The position numbers and the translations under genes are program-made. Of a stretch of DNA of 34,025 nucleotides, positions 23,923-32,803 are shown one piece after another. Location: positions 1 through 34,025 of the forward strand of contig DASVQA010000145.1 of assembly GCA_036389375.1 (NCBI GenBank), given 5' to 3'. Below the pieces are notes generated by a model, which worked only from the letters and a program-made list of their open reading frames with translations, was not told the DNA's origin and searched no databases. Every line of letters begins with the position of its first letter. Position 1 is the first letter of the stretch. This DNA is from QHXQ01 sp036389375. Its GTDB lineage: Bacteria > Acidobacteriota > Blastocatellia > Pyrinomonadales > Pyrinomonadaceae.

Positions 23923-25668
23923 TTACAGCCCCGCGAGCGCGAGTTCCTGTACGCGGCGGGCGACTTCATCGAGGCCCACGTCCAGCGTCTCCTTCGTCGC
24001 GCGCTGGAACAGTTCGACCGCGCCGGTCGTGATCTTCTTGCCGACGGTGATGCGGTAGGGCACGCCAATCAAGTCCGCGTCCTTGAACTTCACGCCCGCG
24101 CGCTCGTCGCGGTCGTCCAAAAGCACTTCGAGACCGGCGCGCTGCAACTCCTGATAAAGTCGCTCGCCCGCCTCTTTCATCTCCGGCTGCTTGGTGTTCG
24201 TAACAGTCACAACGACATCGAAGGGCGCTATCGCGCGCGGCCAGATGATGCCGTCCGCGTCATGGTGCAACTCAATCGCCGCCGCCATGATGCGCTCGAC
24301 GCCGATGCCATAGCTGCCCATGATGATCGGCACTTCCCTGCCATTCTGATCAAGCACGCGCGCGCCCATTGACTCGGAATACTTTGTGCCTAGCTTGAAG
24401 ATGTGCCCGATCTCCAAAGCCTTGAAGACTTCGAGCGTGCCCGCCTCGCAGTTCGGACACCGCTCGCCCGACGCGACCGTGCGCAGGTCGGCCCAACTGT
24501 CCGGCTTGATGTCGCGCTCTATGTCCACGCCGCGCAGGTGATGGTCATCCTTGTTCGCGCCGGTCGTCATGTTCGTGCGCCCTTTGAGCGCGCGGTCGGC
24601 AATGATGCGGACATCTTTCACGCGCTGTTTTGCGCCGACGCCGCCGAGGCTGCCCGCGCTCGCGCCGAGCAGCGCACGTATCTCTTCCGGTTGCGCGGGC
24701 CGCACATCCGACGCGCCGATGTTGTCGGCCAGTTTCGTCTCGTGCAACGAATGGTCGCCGCGCAGCAGCGCGAGCACGGTGAACGCCGCGTTTGTGTTAG
24801 CGTCGGTCGCCACATAGACGAGCGTTTTGATCTGGCGGTCGGCACTTGCGCCGCCGGGGAACGTCGTCAAATCTTCAATGGTGCGGACGCCCGGCGTGGG
24901 GAACTCTTCGGGCGCGCTCAAACTCGACGGCTCGTCCGTGATGGCGTCGAGCTTTGAAGTCGCTTTCTCAAGGTTCGCTGCGTAGCCGCAAGCCTCGCAC
25001 GTAGCGATCAGGTCTTCGCCCGCATCCGTCTTGACCATGAACTCGTTCGACGCCGAGCCGCCCATCGCGCCGGATGAGGCTTCGACGATGGCGAACTTCA
25101 GGCCACAGCGCGTGAAGATTTTGATGTAAGCCGCACGTTGATCCTCGAAGGATTTATCGAGACCTGCCTGATCCACGTCGAACGAGTAGGCGTCTTTCAT
25201 GATGAACTGCCGGACGCGCAGGACGCCGCTCTTGGGGCGCGCTTCGTCGCGGAACTTGGTCTGAATCTGATACCAGACCTGCGGCAGTTGTTTATAAGAG
25301 CGCAACTCGTGGCGCGCAATCGAAGTGAAAATCTCTTCGTGCGTCATGCCGAGGCAGAGGTCTGCGCCCCGGCGGTCTTTGAGGCGAAACATGTTGTCGC
25401 CCATCACCGTCCAGCGCCCCGACTCTTCCCAAATCTCGCGCGGGTTCAAGGCGGGCAGAAAGAATTCCTGCCCGCCGATGGCGTTCATCTCTTCGCGGAT
25501 GATCTGCTCGATGCGCTGGCGGACGCGTTGCGCGAGCGGCAGCAGCGAATAGATGCCAGCGGCGAGTTGGCGCACCATGCCGGCGCGCAGCAGGAGTTTG
25601 TGCGAGACGACCTCGGCATCGGCCGGGTCTTCGCGCAACGTGGGAATGAAAAACTGTGACCAGCGCAT
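23923..25668 (-). CDS. proS: Prolyl-tRNA synthetase (bacterial type with editing insert)
   Basis: Class II aminoacyl-tRNA synthetase of 581 residues, the length of bacterial ProS with an INS editing domain between motifs 2 and 3. Seen are the N-terminal RWSQFFIPTLREDP, QLAAGIYSLLPLAQRV, motif 2 region FRDEARPKSGVLRVRQFIMKDAYSF, the editing insert (about 225-390) and motif 3 in MGSYGIGVERIMAAAIE, then the C-terminal anticodon-binding domain with LDDRDERAGVKFKDADLIG. The ATG at 25668 gives the conserved N-terminus; the extra 28 codons upstream are unlike the family. An AGAGG lies about 9 bases before it. Confidence 0.97.
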   Translation of the reverse strand: MRWSQFFIPTLREDPADAEVVSHKLLLRAGMVRQLAAGIYSLLPLAQRVRQRIEQIIREEMNAIGGQEFFLPALNPREIWEESGRWTVMGDNMFRLKDRRGADLCLGMTHEEIFTSIARHELRSYKQLPQVWYQIQTKFRDEARPKSGVLRVRQFIMKDAYSFDVDQAGLDKSFEDQRAAYIKIFTRCGLKFAIVEASSGAMGGSASNEFMVKTDAGEDLIATCEACGYAANLEKATSKLDAITDEPSSLSAPEEFPTPGVRTIEDLTTFPGGASADRQIKTLVYVATDANTNAAFTVLALLRGDHSLHETKLADNIGASDVRPAQPEEIRALLGASAGSLGGVGAKQRVKDVRIIADRALKGRTNMTTGANKDDHHLRGVDIERDIKPDSWADLRTVASGERCPNCEAGTLEVFKALEIGHIFKLGTKYSESMGARVLDQNGREVPIIMGSYGIGVERIMAAAIELHHDADGIIWPRAIAPFDVVVTVTNTKQPEMKEAGERLYQELQRAGLEVLLDDRDERAGVKFKDADLIGVPYRITVGKKITTGAVELFQRATKETLDVGLDEVARRVQELALAGL

Positions 25669-25812
25669 GAAAGTTTGCCTCTGTCTCCTTGGCTGCAAAA
25701 GCTTGCTCGTAAAGGAACGGGCATTGTCGCGCACGCACGCGGCGCAAGGCAAATGCCCGCCGCCGCAACGCAGTTGCCGGTTGGCCTCGTTGCGTCGCTT
25801 GGAATGCGTGAG

Positions 25813-25842
25813 TTAACATCGCTCGAACACGCACCACTTAAT
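25813..25842 (+). promoter_or_regulatory. Possible sigma-70 promoter of glyA
   Basis: TTAACA at 25813-25818 and CTTAAT at 25837-25842 are separated by 18 bases, about 45 bases before the glyA start. The hexamers are near-consensus and A/T-rich in a GC-rich setting. I see no glycine riboswitch in the 219-base gap. Confidence 0.35.
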
Positions 25843-25887
25843 CGCTGGCTCAGATGAAGACCGCGCCTGACTTTGGAGGAGAAAGCC

Positions 25888-27189
25888 ATGACCGACCGCA
25901 GGAACGCGCCGCTGGCCGCCGTTGACCCTGTCATCAGCCGCGCGATTGATGACGAAGTCGCCCGTCAGGCCGAAGGCTTGGAGTTGATTGCTTCGGAGAA
26001 TTTCGTGAGCGAAGCCGTGCTCGAAGCGATGGGTTCGGTCTTTACGAACAAGTACGCGGAAGGCTACCCGAAGAAGCGCTACTACGGCGGCTGCGAATTC
26101 GCGGACGTGGTCGAGCAGACGGCGATTGACCGCGCGAAGGAACTGTTCGGCGCAGACCACGCCAACGTCCAGCCGCATAGCGGCGCGCAGGCGAACATGA
26201 GCGTCTATCTCGCCGCCATCTCTTACGGCGATCAGATTCTCGGCATGAACCTCTCGCACGGCGGGCATCTGACGCACGGGCATCCGTTGAACTTCTCCGG
26301 TCTCAGTTACAAGGTCGCCGACTACGGCGTGGCGCGCGAGACGGAGCAGATTGATTACGACGAGTTGCAACGCCTCGCCGAAGAACACAGACCGAAGCTG
26401 ATCGTCTGCGGCGCGAGTGCCTATCCGCGCACGATTGATTTTGCGCGCATCGGCCAGATCGCGCAGAGCATCGGCGCGCGTGTCATGGCCGACATCGCGC
26501 ACATCGCCGGGCCGGTCGCTGCCGGCCTGCACCCTTCGCCCGTGCCGCATGCCGACTACGTCACGACGACGACGCACAAGACGCTGCGCGGGCCGCGCGG
26601 CGGGCTGATCCTCTGCCGTGCAGAGCACGCGGCGGAAGTGAACAAGAAACTGTTCCCCGGCGTGCAGGGCGGCCCGCTCGTCCACATCATCGCGGCCAAG
26701 GCGGTTGCGTTTGGCGAGGCCTTGCAGGCGGATTTCAAGGAGTACCAGCGACAGGTTCTAGCCAATGCAAAGGCGCTCGCGGGCGAACTGCAAGCGCAGG
26801 GCCTGCGCATCGTCTCCGGCGGCACGGACAATCATCTCGTGCTGGTTGACGTGTTCCTCGACGGTCGAGGCGTCACCGGCAAAGACGCCGAGAAGGCGCT
26901 CGAAGCCGCGCGCATCACGGTCAACAAGAACACGATCCCGTTCGACACCAACAAACCCTTCGTCACTTCCGGCATCCGGCTCGGCACGCCTGCGCTCACC
27001 ACGCGCGGCATGGGCACGGCCGAGATGCGCGAGGTCGCACAACTCATCGCCGCCGTCCTGCACGAACCGCAGTCCGAAGCCGTGCGCGACAAGGTGACGC
27101 AACAGGTGCGCGAACTCGCCGCCCGCTTCCCGCTCTACCCGCAAAGGCTGAAGCGGCGACCCGAAATGGAAGCGATGGGTGCGGACTAA
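25888..27189 (+). CDS. glyA: Serine hydroxymethyltransferase
   Basis: PLP enzyme that interconverts serine and glycine and loads one-carbon units on tetrahydrofolate. 433 residues. Signatures are LELIASENFVSEAVLEAMGS near the start, KYAEGYPKKRYYGG, ANVQPHSGAQAN, the PLP-binding Lys231 in TTTTHKTLRGPRGG, and VTSGIRLGTPALTTRG towards the end. The ATG at 25888 is fixed by a GGAGGAG ribosome-binding site 6 bases upstream; an in-frame TTG at 25873 is not needed. A secreted protein gene follows after 12 bases. Confidence 0.98.
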   Translation: MTDRRNAPLAAVDPVISRAIDDEVARQAEGLELIASENFVSEAVLEAMGSVFTNKYAEGYPKKRYYGGCEFADVVEQTAIDRAKELFGADHANVQPHSGAQANMSVYLAAISYGDQILGMNLSHGGHLTHGHPLNFSGLSYKVADYGVARETEQIDYDELQRLAEEHRPKLIVCGASAYPRTIDFARIGQIAQSIGARVMADIAHIAGPVAAGLHPSPVPHADYVTTTTHKTLRGPRGGLILCRAEHAAEVNKKLFPGVQGGPLVHIIAAKAVAFGEALQADFKEYQRQVLANAKALAGELQAQGLRIVSGGTDNHLVLVDVFLDGRGVTGKDAEKALEAARITVNKNTIPFDTNKPFVTSGIRLGTPALTTRGMGTAEMREVAQLIAAVLHEPQSEAVRDKVTQQVRELAARFPLYPQRLKRRPEMEAMGAD

Positions 27190-27201
27190 CAGCCTGAAGC
27201 G

Positions 27202-27804
27202 ATGCAGAACATGAAGAGAATGATGCTGAATAAGCGTGTGTCGGTCTGTCTGTTGTGCGTCGCCCTTGTGGGCGCGTGTGCTTTGTCGTCTGCGGCGGCG
27301 GTCGGGGCGGAAGACGATGCGGCTAGTCGCCAACTCATCAGCGAGGGGTTGGGGCTGGGGAGCGTCTATGTCTGGCATTCGATGTTGGACGACGTGGTGG
27401 CGGTTTACGGGAAGGACTACGAACTCGTGCCGCACGGCGAGCAGGCGGACGAGATCAGGTACGCGCAGTTGGGCCTCTCCTTCTACTACTGTCGCGCCGA
27501 CCAGCAGAAGCGCATCTTCGACATAGAATGTCGCGCGCCCTTCAATGGCTTCACCGCCAGAGGCATCGTGCTGGGCGAGAGTACCCTGCGCGACGTGTTC
27601 AAGGCTTACGGGCAGACAGAAGCGCACAGCACCCCGAATGATGAAGCAGCTTCGGTTTACGAATACCCCGGCATCAAATTCCACGTCGAGCGCAAGGGGA
27701 CAGAGGCAGATAGCCCCAAACGGCTGTTGAGCCGGAAAATCATGGCCATTGAGATCATCACCAGCCGGAGCGGCGCGGACTGTCTTGAGTCGAACCTCAA
27801 ATGA
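27202..27804 (+). CDS. Secreted protein of unknown function with two internal repeats
   Basis: 200 residues with a signal peptide (about 1-35; an alternative start at ATG 27211 would shorten it). I know no named family; similar small proteins seem frequent in Acidobacteriota. The body has two related halves, each of the form G..LG.S..DV...YG, then a Y..G..F strand: GLGLGS to GLSFYYC at about 50-98 and GIVLGESTLRDVFKAYG to GIKFHVE at about 120-165. This is an internal duplication. A Cys in FYYC and one in IEC could pair in the periplasm. It lies 12 bases after glyA but has no functional link to it. Confidence 0.75.
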   Translation: MQNMKRMMLNKRVSVCLLCVALVGACALSSAAAVGAEDDAASRQLISEGLGLGSVYVWHSMLDDVVAVYGKDYELVPHGEQADEIRYAQLGLSFYYCRADQQKRIFDIECRAPFNGFTARGIVLGESTLRDVFKAYGQTEAHSTPNDEAASVYEYPGIKFHVERKGTEADSPKRLLSRKIMAIEIITSRSGADCLESNLK

Positions 27805-27892
27805 ACACGAGCGCATAGCTAATGCGGTTCACGTCAGAACAGCAGGCTGCGCGTAGTTCCTCCCGGCGCGCGTCTAACCAGCCTCGTTCCTG

Positions 27893-27898
27893 TATAAT
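27893..27898 (+). promoter_or_regulatory. TATAAT -10 element directly before dinG
   Basis: A perfect TATAAT sits 8-13 bases before the dinG ATG at 27906. Transcription would begin at or next to the ATG, so the mRNA would be leaderless. No ribosome-binding site is visible before the ATG. No good -35 hexamer is found at the normal distance. Confidence 0.45.
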
Positions 27899-27905
27899 CT
27901 AACGT

Positions 27906-29912
27906 ATGGAAGAAATCTTCGGGCGCGCGGGTCTGATCGCGCGCGCGCATCCTGAATATGAGTATCGGCCCGGCCAGATAGAGATGGCAGAAGCGGTGCT
28001 GCGCGCGTTTGAGGAGCGCCGTCATCTGATCGTGGAGGCGGGCACAGGGACGGGAAAGACGCTCGCGTATCTTGTGCCGGCGGTGGCGGCGGCGCTGGGG
28101 CGCGGCGGTCGCATCGTTATCTCGACCGGCACGAAGAATCTGCAAGAGCAGTTGATGGAGAAAGATATTCCGTTCTTACAGCGCGTGCTGCCGAAGAAGT
28201 TCACGGCCGCGTACATGAAGGGCCGCAGCAATTACGCCTGTCTGCAACGCATCAAACGCGCCGAGCATGCGCCCGTGCTCGAAGGCTTGGACGACGTGGA
28301 TCACTTCGACGAGGTGCGGCAATGGGCGCGCGATTCCGGCACAGGCGACCGCGCCGAGTTGACCGAGCTACCCGAGAACCTCACATTCTGGCGACACATC
28401 GATGCGCGCTCCGAGACCTGTCTCGGCCAGAAGTGCCCCGACTATGAGCCGTGCTTCATTACGCGCATGCGCCAGCGCGCGCAGGACGCAGACATACTGA
28501 TCGTCAATCATCATCTCTTCTTCGCTGACCTCGCTCTGCGCGGCGGCGAGTACGGGCAGGTCATCCCCGATTACGGCGCGGTCATCTTCGACGAAGCGCA
28601 CCAGATCGAGGACGTGGCCGCCGAGTATTTCGGTTTTCAGGTGTCGAGCTACCAGATTGACGACCTTCTGCGCGATCTGCAACTGCTGCCGATCAACGAC
28701 GCGGAGGTGAATAAGGAGTTGACGCGCGCCGCCGGGCGCATCTCGCGCTTCGCGGATAACTTCTGGCTCGGTTTCAAAGAGGGGCGCAGCGAGGAAGGGC
28801 GCGCGCCGATTCTGCCCGGCGCGTTTGCGCGCAAGAACGCGCACGGCGAGATCGAAGCGACACCGCTCGGCCAATCGTACCTGAGTCTCGACGGTGCGCT
28901 GCAACGCATGGAGACGACGCTCGATGCGCTGCGCGATAAGCCGCCGGAAGTTGATAACCTGCTGCGGCGTGTGCGCGAGGCGCGCTTCGCGTTGGACTTC
29001 ATCGTCGCGGGCGACGACAAACGCTACGTCTACTGGTTTGAGCGGCGCGGGCGGGGCTTGTTCCTGCGCGCTTCGCCGATTGACGTGTCGGCGCTCTTGC
29101 AGGACAAATTATTTGATCGCATCGAGACAGTCGTGCTCACGTCGGCGACGCTCGCCAGCGCCGGCCGGTTCGAGTTCATCCGGCGCAGGCTCGGCCTCGC
29201 CGCGCTCGATGAAGCGGGCGAGCAGAATCCTCTGGCCGAGAAGACGGACGAGCTGGTTGCGCCCGCGAGCTACGACTATCAGAATCAGGCGGTGCTTTAT
29301 CTGCCGCCGCAGATGCCCGACCCGCGCGCGCCGCAGTGGACGGACGCGGCGGCGGCGGAAGTGGTGCGTATCCTGAACGTGACACAGGGGCGCGCGTTCG
29401 TCTTGTCAACGAGCACGGGCGGGATGCGTGCGCTCTACGAGCGCGTGGCGGCGCAGGTTGATTTTCCATGCTTCGTACAGGGCGCGGCATCAAAGTCGTG
29501 GCTGCTTGATCGTTTTCGTGCGACACCGCACGCCGTCCTGTTTGCGACGGCGAGTTTCTGGCAGGGCGTGGACGTGCGCGGCGCGGCGCTCTCGTGCGTC
29601 ATCATTGATAAGCTGCCCTTTGCCGTGCCGACTGACCCGGTCGTGGCCGCGCGGCAACGCTTCATCGAAGACACGGGTGGGTCGAGCTTCTACGAGTACA
29701 GCGTGCCGCAGGCGATCATCACGTTGAAGCAGGGCTTGGGGCGTTTGATCCGCAGCGCGACAGATCGCGGCGTGCTCTCCGTGCTCGATCCGCGCCTGCG
29801 CACACAACCTTACGGTCGCCTCTTTCTGAAGAGCCTGCCGCCCTGTCGCGTGACGAGCGACCTTGCGGAAGTGGCGCGCGTGTTTGAAGCGCACGAGGCG
29901 TTGGCGCGATAA
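27906..29912 (+). CDS. dinG: DinG/XPD-type ATP-dependent DNA helicase with Fe-S cluster
   Basis: Superfamily 2 helicase of 668 residues in the DinG/YoaA group, acting on replication- or damage-related DNA structures. The Walker A motif VEAGTGTGKT lies at 43-52 and Walker B IFDEAH at 227-232. Four Fe-S cysteines are Cys112 (NYACLQR), Cys172 and Cys177 (TCLGQKC) and Cys183, the layout of the cluster-binding insert. C-terminal helicase motifs include FVLSTSTGGMRALYE, FATASFWQGVDVRG and QGLGRLIRSATDRGVL with the arginine fingers. The N-terminus EEIFGRAGLIARAHPEYEYRPGQIEMA is the normal family opening, so ATG 27906 is correct although it lacks a ribosome-binding site. queD follows after 38 bases. 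Confidence 0.95.
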   Translation: MEEIFGRAGLIARAHPEYEYRPGQIEMAEAVLRAFEERRHLIVEAGTGTGKTLAYLVPAVAAALGRGGRIVISTGTKNLQEQLMEKDIPFLQRVLPKKFTAAYMKGRSNYACLQRIKRAEHAPVLEGLDDVDHFDEVRQWARDSGTGDRAELTELPENLTFWRHIDARSETCLGQKCPDYEPCFITRMRQRAQDADILIVNHHLFFADLALRGGEYGQVIPDYGAVIFDEAHQIEDVAAEYFGFQVSSYQIDDLLRDLQLLPINDAEVNKELTRAAGRISRFADNFWLGFKEGRSEEGRAPILPGAFARKNAHGEIEATPLGQSYLSLDGALQRMETTLDALRDKPPEVDNLLRRVREARFALDFIVAGDDKRYVYWFERRGRGLFLRASPIDVSALLQDKLFDRIETVVLTSATLASAGRFEFIRRRLGLAALDEAGEQNPLAEKTDELVAPASYDYQNQAVLYLPPQMPDPRAPQWTDAAAAEVVRILNVTQGRAFVLSTSTGGMRALYERVAAQVDFPCFVQGAASKSWLLDRFRATPHAVLFATASFWQGVDVRGAALSCVIIDKLPFAVPTDPVVAARQRFIEDTGGSSFYEYSVPQAIITLKQGLGRLIRSATDRGVLSVLDPRLRTQPYGRLFLKSLPPCRVTSDLAEVARVFEAHEALAR

Positions 29913-29950
29913 TGGCGCGCGGTTCATAGAGGGAAGGACGCGAGAGACAC

Positions 29951-30334
29951 ATGGCCGGCACGTTTGAAGTGATGATCGAACGCAACTTTTCGAGCGCGCA
30001 CCAGTTGCGCGGCTACAAGGGGAAGTGCGAGAACCTGCACGGGCATAATTACAAGATTGAAATTTATGCGCGCGGGCGCGAACTCGACAATATCGGTCTG
30101 CTCGTAGATTTCGGCGAATTGAAAACCGCCGCCGACGAGATCGTGCGCTATCTAGACCATCGCAACATCAACGAACTGCCACCGTTCGACGAAGCCTTGA
30201 ACCCCTCGGCCGAAAACCTCGCCCGCTATATCCTCGAACGCGTCGCCGCGCAGGTCGGTGACGAGCGCGTGCAGGTCTTCAAGGTGCGCTGCTTCGAGAC
30301 GCCGACGAGCGTGGCGACGTATCAGGTGGAGTAA
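29951..30334 (+). CDS. queD: 6-carboxy-5,6,7,8-tetrahydropterin synthase
   Basis: Zinc enzyme of the preQ0/queuosine pathway that converts dihydroneopterin triphosphate to carboxytetrahydropterin. 127 residues, typical. Zinc ligands are His in FSSAHQLRG and the two His in LHGHNY. The catalytic Cys is in KGKCENLHGHNY. LLVDFGELK, LDHRNIN and NPSAENLARYI follow, and the conserved Glu is near FETPTSVATYQVE. Other queuosine genes are absent from the window. It lies 38 bases after dinG and ends before a strong bidirectional hairpin. The start is supported by a weak GAGA-rich ribosome-binding site. Confidence 0.95.
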   Translation: MAGTFEVMIERNFSSAHQLRGYKGKCENLHGHNYKIEIYARGRELDNIGLLVDFGELKTAADEIVRYLDHRNINELPPFDEALNPSAENLARYILERVAAQVGDERVQVFKVRCFETPTSVATYQVE

Positions 30335-30341
30335 ACAGGCA

Positions 30342-30417
30342 GTTAAGAGACAACAAAAGACAGCCGGTCGAGCGGTGGACGCAACGGAATTGCCACGCTC
30401 GGCCGGCTGTCTTAACT
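30342..30417. terminator. Bidirectional hairpin between queD and the NtrC-type gene
   Basis: AAGACAGCCGG(T)CGAGCG(G)TGG at about 30357-30378 pairs with the complement at 30393-30413. GTTAAG (30342-) and CTTAAC (30411-) extend the pairing around internal loops, and a short TTTT follows on the plus strand. Convergent genes on both sides make it a two-way terminator. Confidence 0.75.
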
Positions 30418-30452
30418 TTTACCCTGTGGTGCGCTGCCCTTGCGCCTGATGC

Positions 30453-31847
30453 TCAGGGCGCGGCCGTGAGCGCGTTGATGTCTATGTTGTACTTGCGAAT
30501 TTTGCTGTAGAGGCGCGGGCGGTAGATGCCGAGCAGGTTGGCCGCCGCCTGCTTGTTGCCGCCGGTGCGTTGCAACGTCTTTTCGATGACCAGTTTCTCG
30601 ATGTCTTCGAGCGTCATGTTGGGCGGCACGTCCCACGCCGCGCCGGCCGCCGCGCGTTCCGGCAGCGCGCCGTTGTCGAACGGCAGATCGACCGGCTCGA
30701 TCTTGTTGCCCTTCGCCAGCAGCACCGCGCGCTCGATCACGTTCTGCAACTCGCGCACGTTGCCCGGCCACGGATGCCCAAAGAGACGTTGATAAGCTGC
30801 CTGCGACACGCCCGTGATCGGACGTTGATACTTGCGCGCGTACATCTTCAGGAAGTGCTCGGTGAGCAGTTGTATGTCTTCGGCCCGTTCGCGCAGCGGC
30901 GGCACGTGGATCGTGATGGTCGAGATGCGATAGAAAAGATCGTCGCGTAAGAGACCGTCGCGGATCGCATCGGCGGGCGGGCGGTTGGTCGAACAGATCA
31001 GGCGGAAGTCGACGGCGTGCGTCTTCTCAGAGCCGATCTTGCGATAGCTGCGCTCTTGCAGGACGCGCAGGAGCTTCGGCTGCAACTCGACCGGCATCTC
31101 CGCGATCTCGTCGAGCAACAGCGAGCCGCCGGCCGCGTGCTGGATCAGCCCGTCTTTGTCTGCGTGCGCGCCGGTGAACGCGCCCTTGGTGTGGCCGAAC
31201 AGTTCAGATTCGATCAACTCTTTCGGCAGCGCGGCGCAGTTGACCTTGATGAAAGGTTTCTTGGCGCGGAGCGAGTTGTAGTGGATGGCATTGGCGATCA
31301 ACTCTTTGCCCGTCCCAGATTCACCGACGATGAGCACGTTGGCATCCGCCTTTGCCACCGACTCGATGGTCTCGTAGATGGTCTGCATCTGCTTTGAGCC
31401 GCCGATGATGCTGTAATACTCGGTGCGCGTGGTGAGGCGCTGGCGCATCGTCTCGGTTTCGGCCATTAGCTCCTGCCGCTCGAACGCCTTCTCGACCAGT
31501 TTCTGCAAGACCTCATACTCGAACGGCTTTTCGAGAAACCAGAACGCGCCGGCCTTCGTCGCCATCACGGCGCGGTCAACCGTGCCGTAGCCGGTCGCCA
31601 TGATGACCTCTGTGGCGGGGCGCGTGTCCTTGATGTGGCGAAGGATTTCGATGCCGTCCATGTCGGGCAGTTGTATGTCGCAGATGGCGAGATGATGCCC
31701 GGCCGTGTCGAATAGTTCGATGGCCTCTGCGCCGGTCGAAGCTGTGTCCACCGAATAGCCGTCCTCGCTCAGATTCTGCTTCAGCGAGTCCGCCATCATC
31801 GGCTCGTCGTCAATCACTAGAATACGCACGTCTTTACGATCCACCAT
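30453..31847 (-). CDS. Sigma-54-dependent response regulator (NtrC family)
   Basis: 464 residues in three domains. A receiver domain (about 6-120) has Asp57 (LAICDIQLPDMDG) as phosphoacceptor and a Lys in LEKPFE. The AAA+ sigma-54 activator domain (about 147-390) shows the Walker A GESGTGKE at 175-182, the sigma-54 contact loop GAFTGA at 222-227, LLDEIAEM and the STNRPP sensor region. A Fis-type helix-turn-helix (about 425-460, GGNKQAAANLLGIYRPRLYSKIRKYN) binds upstream activator sites. It activates RNA polymerase with sigma-54, so rpoN should exist elsewhere in the genome. AGGAGATAG immediately before ATG 31847 supports the start. It lies 85 bases downstream of the histidine-kinase-like gene on the same strand, its likely partner. 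The target genes are unknown. Confidence 0.96.
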   Translation of the reverse strand: MVDRKDVRILVIDDEPMMADSLKQNLSEDGYSVDTASTGAEAIELFDTAGHHLAICDIQLPDMDGIEILRHIKDTRPATEVIMATGYGTVDRAVMATKAGAFWFLEKPFEYEVLQKLVEKAFERQELMAETETMRQRLTTRTEYYSIIGGSKQMQTIYETIESVAKADANVLIVGESGTGKELIANAIHYNSLRAKKPFIKVNCAALPKELIESELFGHTKGAFTGAHADKDGLIQHAAGGSLLLDEIAEMPVELQPKLLRVLQERSYRKIGSEKTHAVDFRLICSTNRPPADAIRDGLLRDDLFYRISTITIHVPPLRERAEDIQLLTEHFLKMYARKYQRPITGVSQAAYQRLFGHPWPGNVRELQNVIERAVLLAKGNKIEPVDLPFDNGALPERAAAGAAWDVPPNMTLEDIEKLVIEKTLQRTGGNKQAAANLLGIYRPRLYSKIRKYNIDINALTAAP

Positions 31848-31932
31848 CTATCTCCTCATGATAAGTAACAGGGCACAAGCGAGGGGTGGCAGGCGCGCAG
31901 AGGGCCTGTCACTTGCGGCCAACCCGTCCTCG

Positions 31933-32583
31933 TCACTTGTCCCGACTTGCTAATGGTAAACGCACGCGCACAGCGCCCGCGTCGTGTTCGATTGTGCCAC
32001 CGTGCGCGCGTATGAGTTTGGCGGCGAGCGCGAGGTGCAAACCATGACTGCCGGCAAAAGAATTGAACGGATCGTCGTCGGTTAACTGGCCGCCGCGCCA
32101 TTCGATGACGCCGCTGCGCGTGCCCTCGTGCGCCTCTTGCCGCAGATGCACGACGGGCTGCGCCGCGTCCCGCTTAGTCGCCGCGAGCGCCGTGTTGATC
32201 TGCTGCAACGCTTCCTTGAGTGCCGCCTGATCGAACTCGCCGGTACACTGGTCGCAATCGGTTGCGTCAGGCTCACGCGCAAGTGCGGCGGTCAAGACGC
32301 GCCTGAGATCGACGTGCGGCGCGCGGCGCAGTTCGACGGGGCGACCGTAGCGCACGAGCGCGTTCATGTCGGCGGCGGCATGTTCCAGTCCGGCCAGTAG
32401 CTTATTGACCGTCTCTAGCTCGTCGGCCCGCCCTTCGGTCTTCTCCAAACGCTTGCGCAGGAACGTGGCATAAAGTTTGAGACCGTTAAGCTGATTTTTG
32501 AGGTCGTGGATGATCTGCGTGGCGGCGCGACCCAACTCCTGTAAGGCTTCAACGTCGCGCGATTCCGACATTAACGGCTTCAT
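31933..32583 (-). CDS. Histidine-kinase-like protein with degenerate ATPase domain
   Basis: 216 residues from ATG 32583 (another ATG at 32571). The H-box helix LGRAATQIIHDLKNQLNGLKL carries His26, with a second helix to about 85. The expected HATPase domain (about 110-216) is weak. The N-box area QQINTALAATKRDA has one Asn, no DxGxG box can be found, and the lid region reads SHGLHLALAAKLIRAHGGTIEHD instead of GTGLGLA. It may still bind ATP, or act only as a phosphotransfer/regulatory partner or phosphatase. It has no transmembrane segment or sensor domain, so it is cytoplasmic. It lies upstream of the NtrC-type regulator on the same strand, hence a cognate pair. Confidence 0.82.
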   Translation of the reverse strand: MKPLMSESRDVEALQELGRAATQIIHDLKNQLNGLKLYATFLRKRLEKTEGRADELETVNKLLAGLEHAAADMNALVRYGRPVELRRAPHVDLRRVLTAALAREPDATDCDQCTGEFDQAALKEALQQINTALAATKRDAAQPVVHLRQEAHEGTRSGVIEWRGGQLTDDDPFNSFAGSHGLHLALAAKLIRAHGGTIEHDAGAVRVRLPLASRDK

Positions 32584-32803
32584 TTTGCTTATGAATCTCT
32601 CGGCCGTCAGGCATCCGTACATCACGCGACGCGGCCAAATATAAAGCACGTGGGCTGTACGAATTGAACCCGATGGATGTGTCTTCAGTGTTGCGTTTCG
32701 ATGCGGCATCTTAACAAAAATGCGGTGTGTTTGCTAGTGATACGGCGCAGGACGCATGGGCGGGTCGGCTGGGGGGTAAAGAGTGTCTGGAGGTAGTCCG
32801 CCG

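Noticed and set aside
25669..25887. Possible glycine riboswitch before glyA
   Set aside because: I could not find the paired conserved core of a glycine riboswitch in these 219 bases; only a plausible promoter and a strong ribosome-binding site are seen.
26758..27816. Minus-strand open frame of 352 codons over glyA and the next gene
   Set aside because: Antisense to glyA with its PLP motif; no domain recognised.
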